Below, in pieces: positions 1-8,879 of a stretch of DNA of 64,000 bases. The DNA is from Hyphomicrobiales bacterium (GTDB taxonomy: Bacteria > Pseudomonadota > Alphaproteobacteria > Rhizobiales > Rhizobiaceae), in contig UCMW01000004.1 in NCBI GenBank assembly GCA_900473745.1, positions 1 to 64,000 of the forward strand. Reading direction: 5' to 3'. Made by a program: the position numbers and the translations under genes. A model generated the notes under the pieces. That model ran no database searches. It saw nothing but the letters and a program-made list of their open reading frames with translations, and was not told where the DNA came from. The first letter of the stretch is position 1. The number at the start of each line of letters is the position of its first letter.

Positions 1-40
1 CCTGGCGCCGCTTCAGTAAACGCCCATCCGATAGGATGAC

Positions 41-2194
41 ATGTTAAATTCGTTGATCGAACCGGCGGGCCCTCGTGCCCGCCTGAGCTTTCGTGCATCC
101 TTCAAGGCTGTGGCCGCGTTTTATGGCCGGCCCAGCTCCGATACCGTATTGTTTTCTGGTCTGCCGGACGAAATCGTCGAGTCGCTTGAACTCGACGACG
201 TCGAGCATGTCGCTGAGCGCATCGGCCTGCAGGTCATGCAGATCGGCGAACGGGCGATCCGCGAGAATGATTTCGATTGTCCCGCCATCGTCATGCTCAA
301 GGACGGCGGCACCCTGCCGCTACTCGAAGTCAGCGACGACGGCGTCTATACGATGGACGTGCGCGAAGGCACGGCTGCCAGTCGCCTCTGCCATCAGGAA
401 CTGCTGGCGCTTGGCCCCGAAGCGGCCTTTGCCTTCACGCTCTATTATCGCAATGACAGCGAAGAGGCCCAGATCGGCGCCGCCGATCGGATCGAAAAGC
501 GCCACTGGCTCGTGCGCGCCCTCATTCCCTATTGGCGCACCTATCTGCGCGTCGTCGTGGCGGCATTGTTCATCAATCTGATAGCGCTCGCCTCGCCGCT
601 CTTCACCATGAATGTCTATGACCGGGTCTTGCCGAACAAGGCGATCCCGACGCTCTGGGTGCTGGCGGCCGGCATCATGCTCGCCTATTTCTTCGACTAT
701 CTGTTGAAGGAGGCGCGCGCCGCCCTGATCGACCATGCGGGACGCAATGCCGACCTGCGTCTGTCGCAGATGATCTTCGACAAGGTGTTGAACACGACGC
801 TCGCCTCGCGACCTATGTCGACCGGCGAATATGCCAACCGCGTGATGCAGTATGAATTCGTGCGTGAATTCTTCACCTCGAACACGATCGGCCTGATGAT
901 CGATACGGCTTTCGTTTTCATCTTCCTGATCGTCATCTACCTGATTTCCGGCTGGCTCGCGATCATTCCCGCCGTCGCCCTGCTTCTCTCGGTCGCCATC
1001 GGCTTCCGCGCCCAGGCGCAGATCGGCCATCGTATGGCAGCCGCCTCGAACGAAGCGTCGAAACGCCAGTCGCTGCTGGTGGAAACGATTTCCACCATCG
1101 AAACGCTGAAGAGCCTGCGCGCCGAAGCGACCATGCTGCGCCGCTGGCAGGAATTGATGAAGCATTCCAGCCGGACCAGCGAAGAGATCAAGCATATCTC
1201 GACGAACGCGATCAACCTGACGGCGCTGATCCAGCAGATCGTCGGCGTTCTCATCGTGATTGCCGGCACCTACGAATTCTCGGAGGGGCGGCTTGCCATG
1301 GGAGCGATCATCGCGACGGTCATGCTGGCCAGCCGTGCTGGCGCTCCGTTAGGGCAGATCGCCATGACGCTCGCCCGCTTTCGCCAGGCAACGCTGTCGC
1401 TCCGCATTCTCGATCAGGTCATGGAACAGCCGGAAGACCGGCCCTCGACCGTCGGTTTCGTCAACCGCGAGATCAAGCATGGTGGCTTCAGTTTCCAGGA
1501 TGTGACCTTCCAGTATCCGGGCTCCGACAATCCCGTCATCAGCAAGATGTCGGTCACCGTGGCGCCGGGCGAGAAGGTCGGCATCATCGGACGCATCGGA
1601 TCCGGCAAGACGACGCTGGGCCGCCTGCTGGATGGCCTCTTCGCGCCGAACGAAGGGCGCATCCTGATCGATGGCGTCGATATCCGCCAGTATCACATGT
1701 CGGAAGTGCGATCGGCCGTCGCCGTCGCCGGCCAATCCTCTGATCTCTTTTCAGGGACCGTGAAGGAAAACCTGCTGATCGGTCGTGCCGATGCGACAGA
1801 CGAGGAATTGCTCGAAGTAGCCCGCATGACCGGTGTCGAGGAGTTCGTTTCGCGCCATCCGCGCGGCTTTGACATGCCTGTTGGCGAGCGCGGCTCCAAT
1901 CTTTCAAGCGGTCAGAAGCAGGCGATGACGATTGCGCGTCTCCTGCTGACCAAGCCGAAGATCGTCTTCCTTGATGAGCCGTCCGGCGCGATGGATCTTG
2001 CCAGCGAACGGCATCTGATCAACCGCCTGTCCTCCGCCTTCGACAAGGACACGACGCTGCTGATCGCCACCCATCGCTTCACCATGCTCGATCTCGTCGA
2101 TCGGTTGATCGTGCTCGACAAGGGGCGGATCGTCGCCGATGGTCCAAAGAAGCAGGTGATTGAAGCCATGCAGAAAAAGGGTGTGAAGCCATGA
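41..2194 (+). CDS. Type I secretion ABC transporter/permease (LapB-like)
   Basis: Inner-membrane ATPase/permease of a type I secretion system, expected to export an RTX-type adhesin or similar C-terminally signalled protein. Order: an N-terminal C39-peptidase-like domain (about residues 1-130) without an obvious catalytic Cys, six membrane segments (about 165-420), then the nucleotide-binding domain with Walker A GRIGSGKTT near residue 516, signature NLSSGQKQ, Walker B IVFLDEPS and H-loop ATHR. The length of 717 aa is normal for the LapB/RtxB class. The ATG follows a GATAGGATGA stretch. The stop overlaps the next start in ATGA, so it is the first gene of a T1SS operon. Neither an outer-membrane TolC partner nor the exported substrate is in the window; both may lie upstream of the left edge. 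Confidence 0.9.
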   Translation: MLNSLIEPAGPRARLSFRASFKAVAAFYGRPSSDTVLFSGLPDEIVESLELDDVEHVAERIGLQVMQIGERAIRENDFDCPAIVMLKDGGTLPLLEVSDDGVYTMDVREGTAASRLCHQELLALGPEAAFAFTLYYRNDSEEAQIGAADRIEKRHWLVRALIPYWRTYLRVVVAALFINLIALASPLFTMNVYDRVLPNKAIPTLWVLAAGIMLAYFFDYLLKEARAALIDHAGRNADLRLSQMIFDKVLNTTLASRPMSTGEYANRVMQYEFVREFFTSNTIGLMIDTAFVFIFLIVIYLISGWLAIIPAVALLLSVAIGFRAQAQIGHRMAAASNEASKRQSLLVETISTIETLKSLRAEATMLRRWQELMKHSSRTSEEIKHISTNAINLTALIQQIVGVLIVIAGTYEFSEGRLAMGAIIATVMLASRAGAPLGQIAMTLARFRQATLSLRILDQVMEQPEDRPSTVGFVNREIKHGGFSFQDVTFQYPGSDNPVISKMSVTVAPGEKVGIIGRIGSGKTTLGRLLDGLFAPNEGRILIDGVDIRQYHMSEVRSAVAVAGQSSDLFSGTVKENLLIGRADATDEELLEVARMTGVEEFVSRHPRGFDMPVGERGSNLSSGQKQAMTIARLLLTKPKIVFLDEPSGAMDLASERHLINRLSSAFDKDTTLLIATHRFTMLDLVDRLIVLDKGRIVADGPKKQVIEAMQKKGVKP

Positions 2195-3483
2195 GCCGCC
2201 CGATCGCCGATACACCGCCATTCATGGCCAGGATCATCGTCGCTTTGGTGGCGGCCTTCATCGTGATTTTCCTCGCCTGGGCTGCCATCGCCGAGATCGA
2301 CGAGATCGCCCGCGGCGAAGGCAAGGTCATCCCCGTTTCGAAGACTCAGATCATCCAGTCCTCCGAAGCGGGCGTGGTCGAGACCATCGCCGTCCAGGTC
2401 GGTCAGGTGGTCCGCAAGGGCGAGCTCATCGTCCAGCTCAACAACACGACGACGGAATCGTCTTTGGGCGAATCCGTCGCCAAGGCACGCGCCTTCGGCG
2501 CCAAGATCGCGCGCCTCGCGCTCGAAGAGGCAGGCAGTTACGACGCGGCCTTCGTCTGCCCGGAAGATGTGCAAACGGTTGCCAGCAAGGTCTGCGAAAA
2601 CGAAGAGCGGCTCTTTGCCGCGAACAAGGCGAGCTACCTGAACAAGGCGGGTGTGCTGCGGGAGCGCGTGCGCCAGCGCGAGAATGAACTGACGGAAGCC
2701 CAGGCAAATATCGTGCGCCTGGAGCAGAACATCACCCAGTCGACCCGCCAGTACGATCTCATGAGCCCGCTCGCCAAGAAGGGCCTTGTGGCGCAGACCG
2801 AACTGATCGCGATCGAACGCGAACTGACGGACCAGCGCGGCCAGATCACGGTCTACCAGGAAAGCCTCGAGCGCCTGCGGGGTGCTGTCGAAGAGGCGCG
2901 CCTGCAGGTCGATGAGCTCGCTCTGCAATTGCGTCAGCAGGCGCTGACGGAAAAGGCCCAGACTCTTGCCGAACTGTCGGTCATCGACGAGACGATCCGC
3001 GGCGCGACCGATCGTGTCAGCCGGACGGATATCCGCTCGCCGGTCGACGGCATCGTCAACACGCTGGAGGTCAATACGATCGGGGCCTATGTCGATCCAG
3101 GCACGGTGGTGGCCGGCATCGTTCCGACGGCGGACACGCTTCTGATCGAGGCCAAGATCTCACCCCGCGACGTCGCTTTCATCACGCGCGGCCAGAAGGC
3201 GATCGTCAAGGTGACGGCTTACGACTTCTCGATCTTTGGAGGCCTCGAGGGCGAGGTCACCAATGTCTCTGCCGACAGCATCGTCGACAAGGAAAAGGGA
3301 GAGACATTCTACCTTGTCCATGTCAAGACGGATGTGTCGGAGCTCATCAGGGGCGACAAGGCCTATCCGATCATCCCGGGCATGGTGGCGACGGCCGAGA
3401 TCATGACCGGCCGCAAGACGATCCTGAGCTACCTCATGAAGCCGATCAACAAGGCGCAATCCGTCGCCCTGACCGAGCGGTGA
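2191..3483 (+). CDS. HlyD-family membrane fusion protein of type I secretion system (LapC-like)
   Basis: Periplasmic adaptor that links the preceding ABC protein to an outer-membrane channel. It has a short cytoplasmic N-terminus, one membrane anchor (about residues 11-32, IIVALVAAFIVIFLAWAAIA), a lipoyl-like half motif (GEGKVIPVSKTQIIQSSEAG), a long helical hairpin (about 75-280, many Gln, Glu and Arg) and a C-terminal beta-barrel region ending in the family pattern IIPGMVATAEIMTGRKTILSYLMKPI. The start ATG overlaps the ABC-gene stop by 4 bp, so the two are translationally coupled. At 430 aa it is the usual size for this family. Confidence 0.9.
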   Translation: MSRPIADTPPFMARIIVALVAAFIVIFLAWAAIAEIDEIARGEGKVIPVSKTQIIQSSEAGVVETIAVQVGQVVRKGELIVQLNNTTTESSLGESVAKARAFGAKIARLALEEAGSYDAAFVCPEDVQTVASKVCENEERLFAANKASYLNKAGVLRERVRQRENELTEAQANIVRLEQNITQSTRQYDLMSPLAKKGLVAQTELIAIERELTDQRGQITVYQESLERLRGAVEEARLQVDELALQLRQQALTEKAQTLAELSVIDETIRGATDRVSRTDIRSPVDGIVNTLEVNTIGAYVDPGTVVAGIVPTADTLLIEAKISPRDVAFITRGQKAIVKVTAYDFSIFGGLEGEVTNVSADSIVDKEKGETFYLVHVKTDVSELIRGDKAYPIIPGMVATAEIMTGRKTILSYLMKPINKAQSVALTER

Positions 3484-3486
3484 GCC

Positions 3487-4143
3487 ATGGCTTTTCCGGA
3501 GCGGCATCTGGTTCAGACAGATCACGCCGATCTCAACCCGGCAGCGATGCAGCATGTCGAGGAGAGCGATGCCGAGCCGAAGTTCCGCGCCATCGTCGGA
3601 CGGGGCGGAGCTCGACGCGGCATACGCCTTGAAAGCGTCTACTGGGACGGCCTGTCATGGCTCGTGAACGGCTCCCGGCAGTCCATCGGCGATGTGGTGG
3701 ACCAGGCTGCGACCCAGGTCGGAGAGCATAGCAATCTCGCTTCCATGCTGCGGGTCGTCGCCTTTCGATGGATGTGGCGCCGGCTGGCACAGGTTGAGAA
3801 CGTCTATTCGACGGACAATCTCAACACGCTGATCCAGGCTTGCCCGACGCCCGCCATCGTGCTCACCAAGGACAAGAAGATCCAGTTCTTCAACGAACCT
3901 TTCATGACCATGTTGAAGCAGCGGCTGGTGCTTGGCAATGTCGCGCAATTGTCGTCGGGATTCAGGTTCGTTCTCGATACCCAGGTCGATGAAGCGATCC
4001 TCAGCCTGTCGGGCAAGGGCAAGATGGTGACCACCGGTTTCACGGCAACCTGCGCCGGCAAGCAGCTGACCGGGCAGATGAACCTGGCCATGGCACCCAG
4101 CCATCAGAAGCAGATGGTGATCGGCTACGTCGTCCGCGGCTGA
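3487..4143 (+). CDS. Ribbon-helix-helix plus PAS-like domain protein, third gene of T1SS operon
   Basis: Protein of unassigned function. Residues about 32-100 (RAIVGRGGARRGIRLESVYW, then helices ending NLASMLRVVAFRWMW) resemble the RHH_4 ribbon-helix-helix family of alphaproteobacteria, which suggests DNA binding. Residues about 103-218 (NLNTLIQACPTPAIVLTKDK, then FFNEPFMTML) look like a compact PAS fold. There is no signal peptide or membrane segment. It starts 3 bp after the membrane-fusion gene, so co-transcription with the secretion genes is very likely. A regulator that senses a ligand and tunes the secretion operon is plausible but inferred. Domain calls are by eye; the RHH part is the more convincing. 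Confidence 0.7.
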   Translation: MAFPERHLVQTDHADLNPAAMQHVEESDAEPKFRAIVGRGGARRGIRLESVYWDGLSWLVNGSRQSIGDVVDQAATQVGEHSNLASMLRVVAFRWMWRRLAQVENVYSTDNLNTLIQACPTPAIVLTKDKKIQFFNEPFMTMLKQRLVLGNVAQLSSGFRFVLDTQVDEAILSLSGKGKMVTTGFTATCAGKQLTGQMNLAMAPSHQKQMVIGYVVRG

Positions 4144-4175
4144 CCGTTATACAGCAAGTCACATTCGGCTCGCGG

Positions 4176-5138
4176 TCAGAGTTCTCCGCCTTCACCCGGC
4201 GCAATGCTGTCGAAGCTCTTCATGGCCAATGCCTTGCCCTTCGTGCGCGTACCGTGCAGGAAGCCTCGACCGTTCGAAACCGAATAGAGCGGCTGGTAAT
4301 CCGGAAGCCTGCTGTCGGCGAGCACCTGATCCCGCATGTTGTCGAGAATGTAATGCGTGCCCTGGACTTCGACGGACAGCACGGCGTGGTAGAAATGCCG
4401 CTTCTTGTCGTAGAGGATCACGACGGTCATGTCCTTGAGTGCTATGCCCTGGCTTTCGAGAACCGCCATCTTGAGCAGCGCATAGTCTTCACAATCGCCA
4501 AACCCTGACTTCAGGGTCTGCGAAGGCGACGACCACTGGTCGAGGCGGCCGTGGCTGTCGGTATCCTTGCGATACTTGATCCGACGGTTCACCTCGTGAT
4601 TGACGAGGTTGAGCTTGTCACGCAGGGAGGACATGCCGCCACCCGCAGACGTGCGCTGAAAGATAGCCTCCGAATTGAAACAGTCCTTACCGCCGCAGTC
4701 GAGGGCGCTGCCCTTGGCGATTTCGGCGAAGGTCGGCGCTGCCTTCTTCAGTGCGCCCAGCTTCTTGAAGGGAATGGCGACGGAGCCGAAGACATCGTCT
4801 GCCTGTGTGGCTTTCCGCTTGGAGGGTGACGGCTTCGGCCCTGGGGCGACGGCGCCGGTCGACAATGTCTTGTCATTCGGCAGGAGTGCGACCGTCTGGA
4901 CAGTCACGCTTGCATCGAGCAGCCGACCCGCCTCCATCCAGCCACTCGTGAACCGCTCACCGAGGGTCTGGCCAAAGGAGGTTGCCAGCGGGCTCATGCC
5001 GAGTACGAGGGTCTGCGCGACCGTCGAATAGGAGGAGAGCGTTCCCGGCAGGATTGGCGCCGCTGCCGCATTCGAAGAAAGCAGGGATGCTGCTGCGAGA
5101 GCCGAGGCTGCGACAATGTTTTTATTCTTGTTGTTCAT
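4176..5138 (-). CDS. Periplasmic transglutaminase-like cysteine peptidase (BTLCP, LapG-like)
   Basis: Bacterial transglutaminase-like cysteine proteinase of the LapG family, which trims the N-terminus of RTX adhesins in the periplasm and so frees cells from surfaces. A Sec signal peptide covers about residues 1-28 (AASALAAASLLSSNAAAA). The catalytic Cys-His-Asp triad is visible in GFGDCEDYALLK, FYHAVLSV and YILDNMRDQ. The insert of about 80 residues between the signal peptide and the catalytic core is longer than in Pseudomonas LapG. The gene converges on the T1SS operon, which supports a protease acting on the exported adhesin. No LapD-type c-di-GMP receptor is seen nearby. The start has a GGAG ribosome site 8 bp upstream. 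Confidence 0.85.
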   Translation of the reverse strand: MNNKNKNIVAASALAAASLLSSNAAAAPILPGTLSSYSTVAQTLVLGMSPLATSFGQTLGERFTSGWMEAGRLLDASVTVQTVALLPNDKTLSTGAVAPGPKPSPSKRKATQADDVFGSVAIPFKKLGALKKAAPTFAEIAKGSALDCGGKDCFNSEAIFQRTSAGGGMSSLRDKLNLVNHEVNRRIKYRKDTDSHGRLDQWSSPSQTLKSGFGDCEDYALLKMAVLESQGIALKDMTVVILYDKKRHFYHAVLSVEVQGTHYILDNMRDQVLADSRLPDYQPLYSVSNGRGFLHGTRTKGKALAMKSFDSIAPGEGGEL

Positions 5139-5467
5139 CGCTATTCTCCGATTGTTGCTCGAAGAATAGCCGTATTAATTGAATTATTGGTTCCGATACA
5201 TGAATACTATACTTTGAATACGCGAGGAAATATTATAGTAAAAAGCAACGCATGCTAAAAATAATCTGTTAACCAGATGCTCTTTAAGCCCATGCGCGAT
5301 AGGAAACATCCACTTCAATCGCCTCTGCCGCGATGAAAATGGCAGCGAAACGCCAATGGTTACCATCTTTCTAATCTGCCCAGATATGGAACGCCTTCAC
5401 TCTTGCGCAAGACAGGCCCAATGCTTACGGTCCGGCTGGGATCGAGGAGTGGAACGTAGCTGTAATC
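5139..5467 (+). other. AT-rich divergent intergenic region, no gene seen
   Basis: About 330 bp between the divergent LapG-like gene and the lipoprotein gene. The left part (about 5155-5290) is far richer in A and T than its surroundings, with runs such as ATTAATTGAATTATTGG, as expected for a shared promoter region. Reading frames here are short and lack ribosome sites. No clear operator palindrome was found. Confidence 0.5.
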
Positions 5468-6634
5468 ATGGTCGGATCAGAAAAAGCCACCCGGAGACTT
5501 CTGCGGACCGGGACGCTTGTCTTGGTGCTCGCTGCACTCTCTTCATGCCAGACCGACGACTTCACACCCGCCAAAGGCGAAGGTGCACCAGCTGTCGTCA
5601 GCAATACCGGGCTCTATAATCAGACGCTGGGCTCCGGGTCGGTAAAGGTCGCCTATCTTGGTGTCCGGCGTGCGGACCAGCCGAGCCGCCAGGCGGACAG
5701 TGAGTATCGCGACGGCGCAGCCCTTGCCGTCAACACGCTGGGCTCCGATGTCGTCAAGCTGACCATGCTCGAAACCACCGACAAGCCGGAAGCCATCGAG
5801 GCGGCGGCCAAGACGCTTGCCCGTCAGCAGGTATCCCTGATCATCACAACGGCCCGCGGGCCGGAATTCGAGATCATTCAGCGCGGGCTCGGAGGCCTCG
5901 ATGTGCCGATCGTCGCGTTCCAGACAAACGACTTGCCTAATCCGCCAAATGTCTACGCCTTTGTGTCCAGCCCTGCAGACAGTCTCATCGAAAGCGCATC
6001 CTTCGCCATGGCAGAAGGGGCGACGCATGCCTTGATCCTAGCATCCACACCGGCCGAAAAGATCGAGGCCGAGCGCATCGCCACTCAGATCAAGGCCTTC
6101 GGAGGCAAGGTCGAACCCGTCGTCGAGCTGGTTGGAGGCGCATTGCCACCGAAGGCATTGGCCGCCTGGAGCAAGGCGGACATGGTCGTGTTGATGCCGG
6201 GTGTCAAGTCGCCGGGCGAGATCCTCAAGAAGGCCGATGCCGCAAAGCCGCCGCGCCCCGGGCGGCGCATTGTGGCGAGCGCCGCGCTGACGCATCAGGA
6301 CCTGAACGAGCCCAAGCTCACCGGCAGCATCGTCTGCAGATATGACCAGAACGTGCAGGCGCGGATCGGCAACCGCTACATGTCGAGCTATGGCATGCCG
6401 GCTTCTGCGCAGGCTGGATACGGTTTCGATGCCATGGCCATGGCAATTGGCCTTGCCGGGCGCTGGGGAGACGTGGCATTCGCCCCCGAGCGCATCATGT
6501 CTCCCGATGGCTTTTCCGGCTCGCTCGGCGTTTTCCGACTGGAAGGCGAACGCAAGATCCGGCGCAACTGCGACATCTTCAAGGTGGCAAAGGGCTCCTA
6601 CGTGTTCTTCCAGAAGGCACCGCCGACACTGTGA
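5468..6634 (+). CDS. Lipoprotein with type 1 periplasmic-binding fold
   Basis: Exported lipoprotein: a basic N-terminus, hydrophobic stretch and lipobox LSSC at about residues 24-27. The remainder resembles the leucine-binding/LpoA-like periplasmic-binding fold (pattern VKVAYLGVRRAD early, then alternating strand-helix units such as ADMVVLMPGV and GFDAMAMAIGLAGRW). Related alphaproteobacterial proteins are named penicillin-binding-protein activators. No ABC permease or ATPase is adjacent, so a solute-uptake role is not supported. The annotated ATG has only a distant GAGGAG (about 17-22 bp upstream), so the start is less certain than the fold. Confidence 0.7.
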   Translation: MVGSEKATRRLLRTGTLVLVLAALSSCQTDDFTPAKGEGAPAVVSNTGLYNQTLGSGSVKVAYLGVRRADQPSRQADSEYRDGAALAVNTLGSDVVKLTMLETTDKPEAIEAAAKTLARQQVSLIITTARGPEFEIIQRGLGGLDVPIVAFQTNDLPNPPNVYAFVSSPADSLIESASFAMAEGATHALILASTPAEKIEAERIATQIKAFGGKVEPVVELVGGALPPKALAAWSKADMVVLMPGVKSPGEILKKADAAKPPRPGRRIVASAALTHQDLNEPKLTGSIVCRYDQNVQARIGNRYMSSYGMPASAQAGYGFDAMAMAIGLAGRWGDVAFAPERIMSPDGFSGSLGVFRLEGERKIRRNCDIFKVAKGSYVFFQKAPPTL

Positions 6635-6762
6635 TCACCTCAGTGTGACCTGATCCATCGCCTGTCATCTTCCGTTTACATTGTCGTCAAAGAGACACAT
6701 CCTTGGTGATGGGTGGACGACGTGATCGCATGCGAGCGGTACAGGATGGGGAGTGTGGTTGG

Positions 6763-7299
6763 ATGAGCAGCGTGCAAATGACGAGCAGCACCGAGCGCCA
6801 TGCAGGGCGTGTGCGAATCCTCCACTGGGTGATCGCCGGGCTCGTGCTCGCAACCTGGCCTCTGGGTTTTGTGATCGGCTTCGTCAAGGACGACGTGAAG
6901 CTCGATTTCTATCTTGTTCACGAGAGCCTTGGTTTTCTTGTCCTCTGGCTCATGCTGGTCCGGATCGGCGCCCGGCTGACAAGCACTTCACCCCTGGTCG
7001 AAGGTCCGCCCCTCGAGAAGGCGGCAGCGCATCTGGTGCACGGACTTCTCTATGTCTTCCTGATCGTGATGCCGGTCTCGGGCTTTCTCGCGACAAACGC
7101 CCATGGCTTCCCGCTACAGTGGTTCGGTCTCTTCACGGTCTGGAGCCCGATCGGCAAGGCACCGGACATCGCCTTCGTCCTCTCGGCGATCCACGGCTGG
7201 AGCGCATGGATCCTTTTGGCACTCTTCGCGTTGCATTTTGCAGCTGTCATTTTCCACCACGCCATACGGCGTGATGGCACGCTTTATCGTATTTTGTAG
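6763..7299 (+). CDS. Cytochrome b561
   Basis: Four-helix membrane diheme cytochrome b of the b561/CybB family, able to move electrons between quinol and periplasmic acceptors. The heme-ligand His residues are in HWVIAG, YLVHESLGF, HGLLY and LFALHFAAVIFHH. The ATG at 6763 was preferred over upstream in-frame starts because GGGGAG lies about 10 bp before it and the family begins with a short polar leader before RILHW. It ends 20 bp before the RibD-like gene on the same strand, so it may be co-transcribed with that locus. Whether it serves that pathway is unknown. Confidence 0.85.
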   Translation: MSSVQMTSSTERHAGRVRILHWVIAGLVLATWPLGFVIGFVKDDVKLDFYLVHESLGFLVLWLMLVRIGARLTSTSPLVEGPPLEKAAAHLVHGLLYVFLIVMPVSGFLATNAHGFPLQWFGLFTVWSPIGKAPDIAFVLSAIHGWSAWILLALFALHFAAVIFHHAIRRDGTLYRIL

Positions 7300-7319
7300 G
7301 ACTTTAGGACAGGATCGCT

Positions 7320-8129
7320 ATGCGCAAGATCGACATGACCGACCAGCTCTGGGCGCGCCTTCTCGCCATGCGTGGCAGCGCCGCCAAGGCCGCCTTGGAC
7401 GATGCCGACCCGACCACGGCGCTTTACGCGCCGATCGCGGCAGCCGACGATGGATTTGTCCTGGCCCAGGTCGGGCAGTCTCTCGATGGGCGTGTCGCCA
7501 CCCTGTCCGGCGACGCCCGCGATATCTCAGGCCCTGACGGGATAGCTCACCTGCATCGCTGTCGCGCCCTCGTGGAAGCCGTGATCGTGGGTGTGGGCAC
7601 GGTAAAATGCGATGATCCGCGCTTGTCCGTGCGGGCCGTAAAGGGACCAAACCCTGTCCGCGTGGTCATCGACTGTCGCGCCGAACTGACTGGAGACGAG
7701 CGCCTGTTCCGCGATGGCGGTGCTCCGGTGATCCTGATCCAGGGAGAGGATGCTCCGGAAAAAACCTACCAGGCGGATGTGCTGCGGGTCCGACAGGGGG
7801 TGGGCGGAATCGATCCCCGGGATATTCTAGAGGCACTCGCCGATCGCAGCCTGCGCCGCATTCTGGTCGAAGGCGGTGCACGCACCATTGCACGCTTCAT
7901 CGAGGCTGGCGTGGTTGATCGGCTACATGTGGCAATCGCCCCGCTTATCATCGGCTCCGGACCGGCCGGTATTGCGCTTCCTCCGATCGAGAAACTTGCA
8001 AGCGCCCATCGGCCGGACGCCAGGGTTTACGCTCTCGGCAGTGACATACTCTTCGATTGCGATCTCAAGTCATGCGCGCGCTCAGCCGCGGGGCAGGGCG
8101 AGGATATCCGCGTGGCCGACCACGCATGA
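7320..8129 (+). CDS. Stand-alone RibD C-terminal-type reductase
   Basis: NADPH-dependent reductase of the RibD_C/dihydrofolate-reductase fold. Key blocks: QSLDGRVAT near residue 53, CRALVEAVIVGVGTVKCDDP (81-100), NPVRVVIDC and ILVEGGARTIARF, then VDRLHVAIAPLIIG. The zinc deaminase domain of classical RibD is absent; the first 45 residues are unrelated to it. Stand-alone reductases of this type (yeast Rib7, archaeal homologues) reduce the ribosyl chain of 2,5-diamino-6-ribosylamino-pyrimidinone phosphate, the product of GTP cyclohydrolase II, which is encoded 3.4 kb away. The 3' end overlaps the convergent methyltransferase gene by 48 bp. Confidence 0.8.
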   Translation: MRKIDMTDQLWARLLAMRGSAAKAALDDADPTTALYAPIAAADDGFVLAQVGQSLDGRVATLSGDARDISGPDGIAHLHRCRALVEAVIVGVGTVKCDDPRLSVRAVKGPNPVRVVIDCRAELTGDERLFRDGGAPVILIQGEDAPEKTYQADVLRVRQGVGGIDPRDILEALADRSLRRILVEGGARTIARFIEAGVVDRLHVAIAPLIIGSGPAGIALPPIEKLASAHRPDARVYALGSDILFDCDLKSCARSAAGQGEDIRVADHA

Positions 8130-8879
8130 GCTGCCGGCTTCCCCGATCCTCTCCAGCCTGAAATCCATCCAGGATCGGATATCCTGTTTCGTAAGGCTGC
8201 CGATCTCTGTCAGCGGCTTCTCCAGCCCATCGAGGAAGGCAGCCTGCAGGGCCGCATCGTCAGGACCCATGAGCCAAGGGCTAGAGCCGACGGAGACGCT
8301 GTAGCCGAGCGTCTCGAAAGCATGCCGTAAATGGTCTGTCGCATCAGGACCAAGGGCCGGACCAAACCCCTTGTCGAACCGCTGATGCCGGTTGAAATCC
8401 GCTGCGACCTGACCGTCGAACTCATGCGGGACCGACCATTGCATCACCCCGTCATAGTTCAAGGCCGCATAGAGCCCGGTCCCGTTGCGCGCGATGGTCT
8501 CGGCAAAACGCTGGCAGAAATCGGCGGAGCACAGGTCGAACAGTGCCGATGCCGTCACCACCGTTACATCGGAAAGCGGCAGGGATTGCACCTCGTTGAG
8601 ATCGAACTGGCGGAAGGACACATTTCCGCGCTCGCCAATGCGGCGTTCCGCCTCGCCCAACAGCACGGGGTCGTAGTCGAGGAGCATCCAGCGCGTATCG
8701 GTTGGGACGTGCGGAATGAGGCTTCGCCAGGTCGAGCCTGTCCCGCAGCCGATGTCGAGCAGGGACGCTTGCGCTACAGTCCCAAGGTGTCGTGCGAGCT
8801 CGTCCACCAGGGGCATTGCCCTTGCGCGCTGATCGACGGGTTCGCGCAATGCCAGCCAGTCCTTGTCGAAGCCGCTCAT
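8082..8879 (-). CDS. Class I SAM-dependent methyltransferase
   Basis: Soluble Rossmann-fold methyltransferase. The SAM motif is LLDIGCGTGSTWRSL at about residues 40-54, followed by the acidic strand MLLDYD and FRQFDLNEVQSLPL. The substrate is unknown. The ATG at 8879 forms a 4-bp ATGA overlap with the stop of the upstream glycosyltransferase, which decides the start against a longer upstream frame. It is last in the four-gene minus-strand operon (dehydrogenase, PTPS-like, GT4, methyltransferase), so its likely target is the compound glycosylated by its neighbour. That target is an inference from context. Confidence 0.85.
   Translation of the reverse strand: MSGFDKDWLALREPVDQRARAMPLVDELARHLGTVAQASLLDIGCGTGSTWRSLIPHVPTDTRWMLLDYDPVLLGEAERRIGERGNVSFRQFDLNEVQSLPLSDVTVVTASALFDLCSADFCQRFAETIARNGTGLYAALNYDGVMQWSVPHEFDGQVAADFNRHQRFDKGFGPALGPDATDHLRHAFETLGYSVSVGSSPWLMGPDDAALQAAFLDGLEKPLTEIGSLTKQDIRSWMDFRLERIGEAGSSCVVGHADILALPRG

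Noticed and set aside
4140..4179. CTGACCG...CGGTCAG inverted repeat between the T1SS operon and the protease gene
   Set aside because: A 26-nt loop with no T run makes a terminator unlikely, and 7-bp arms can arise by chance.
5184..5366. 60-codon frame in the AT-rich gap after the LapG-like gene
   Set aside because: No ribosome site, AT-rich promoter-like composition, and no relation to known proteins.
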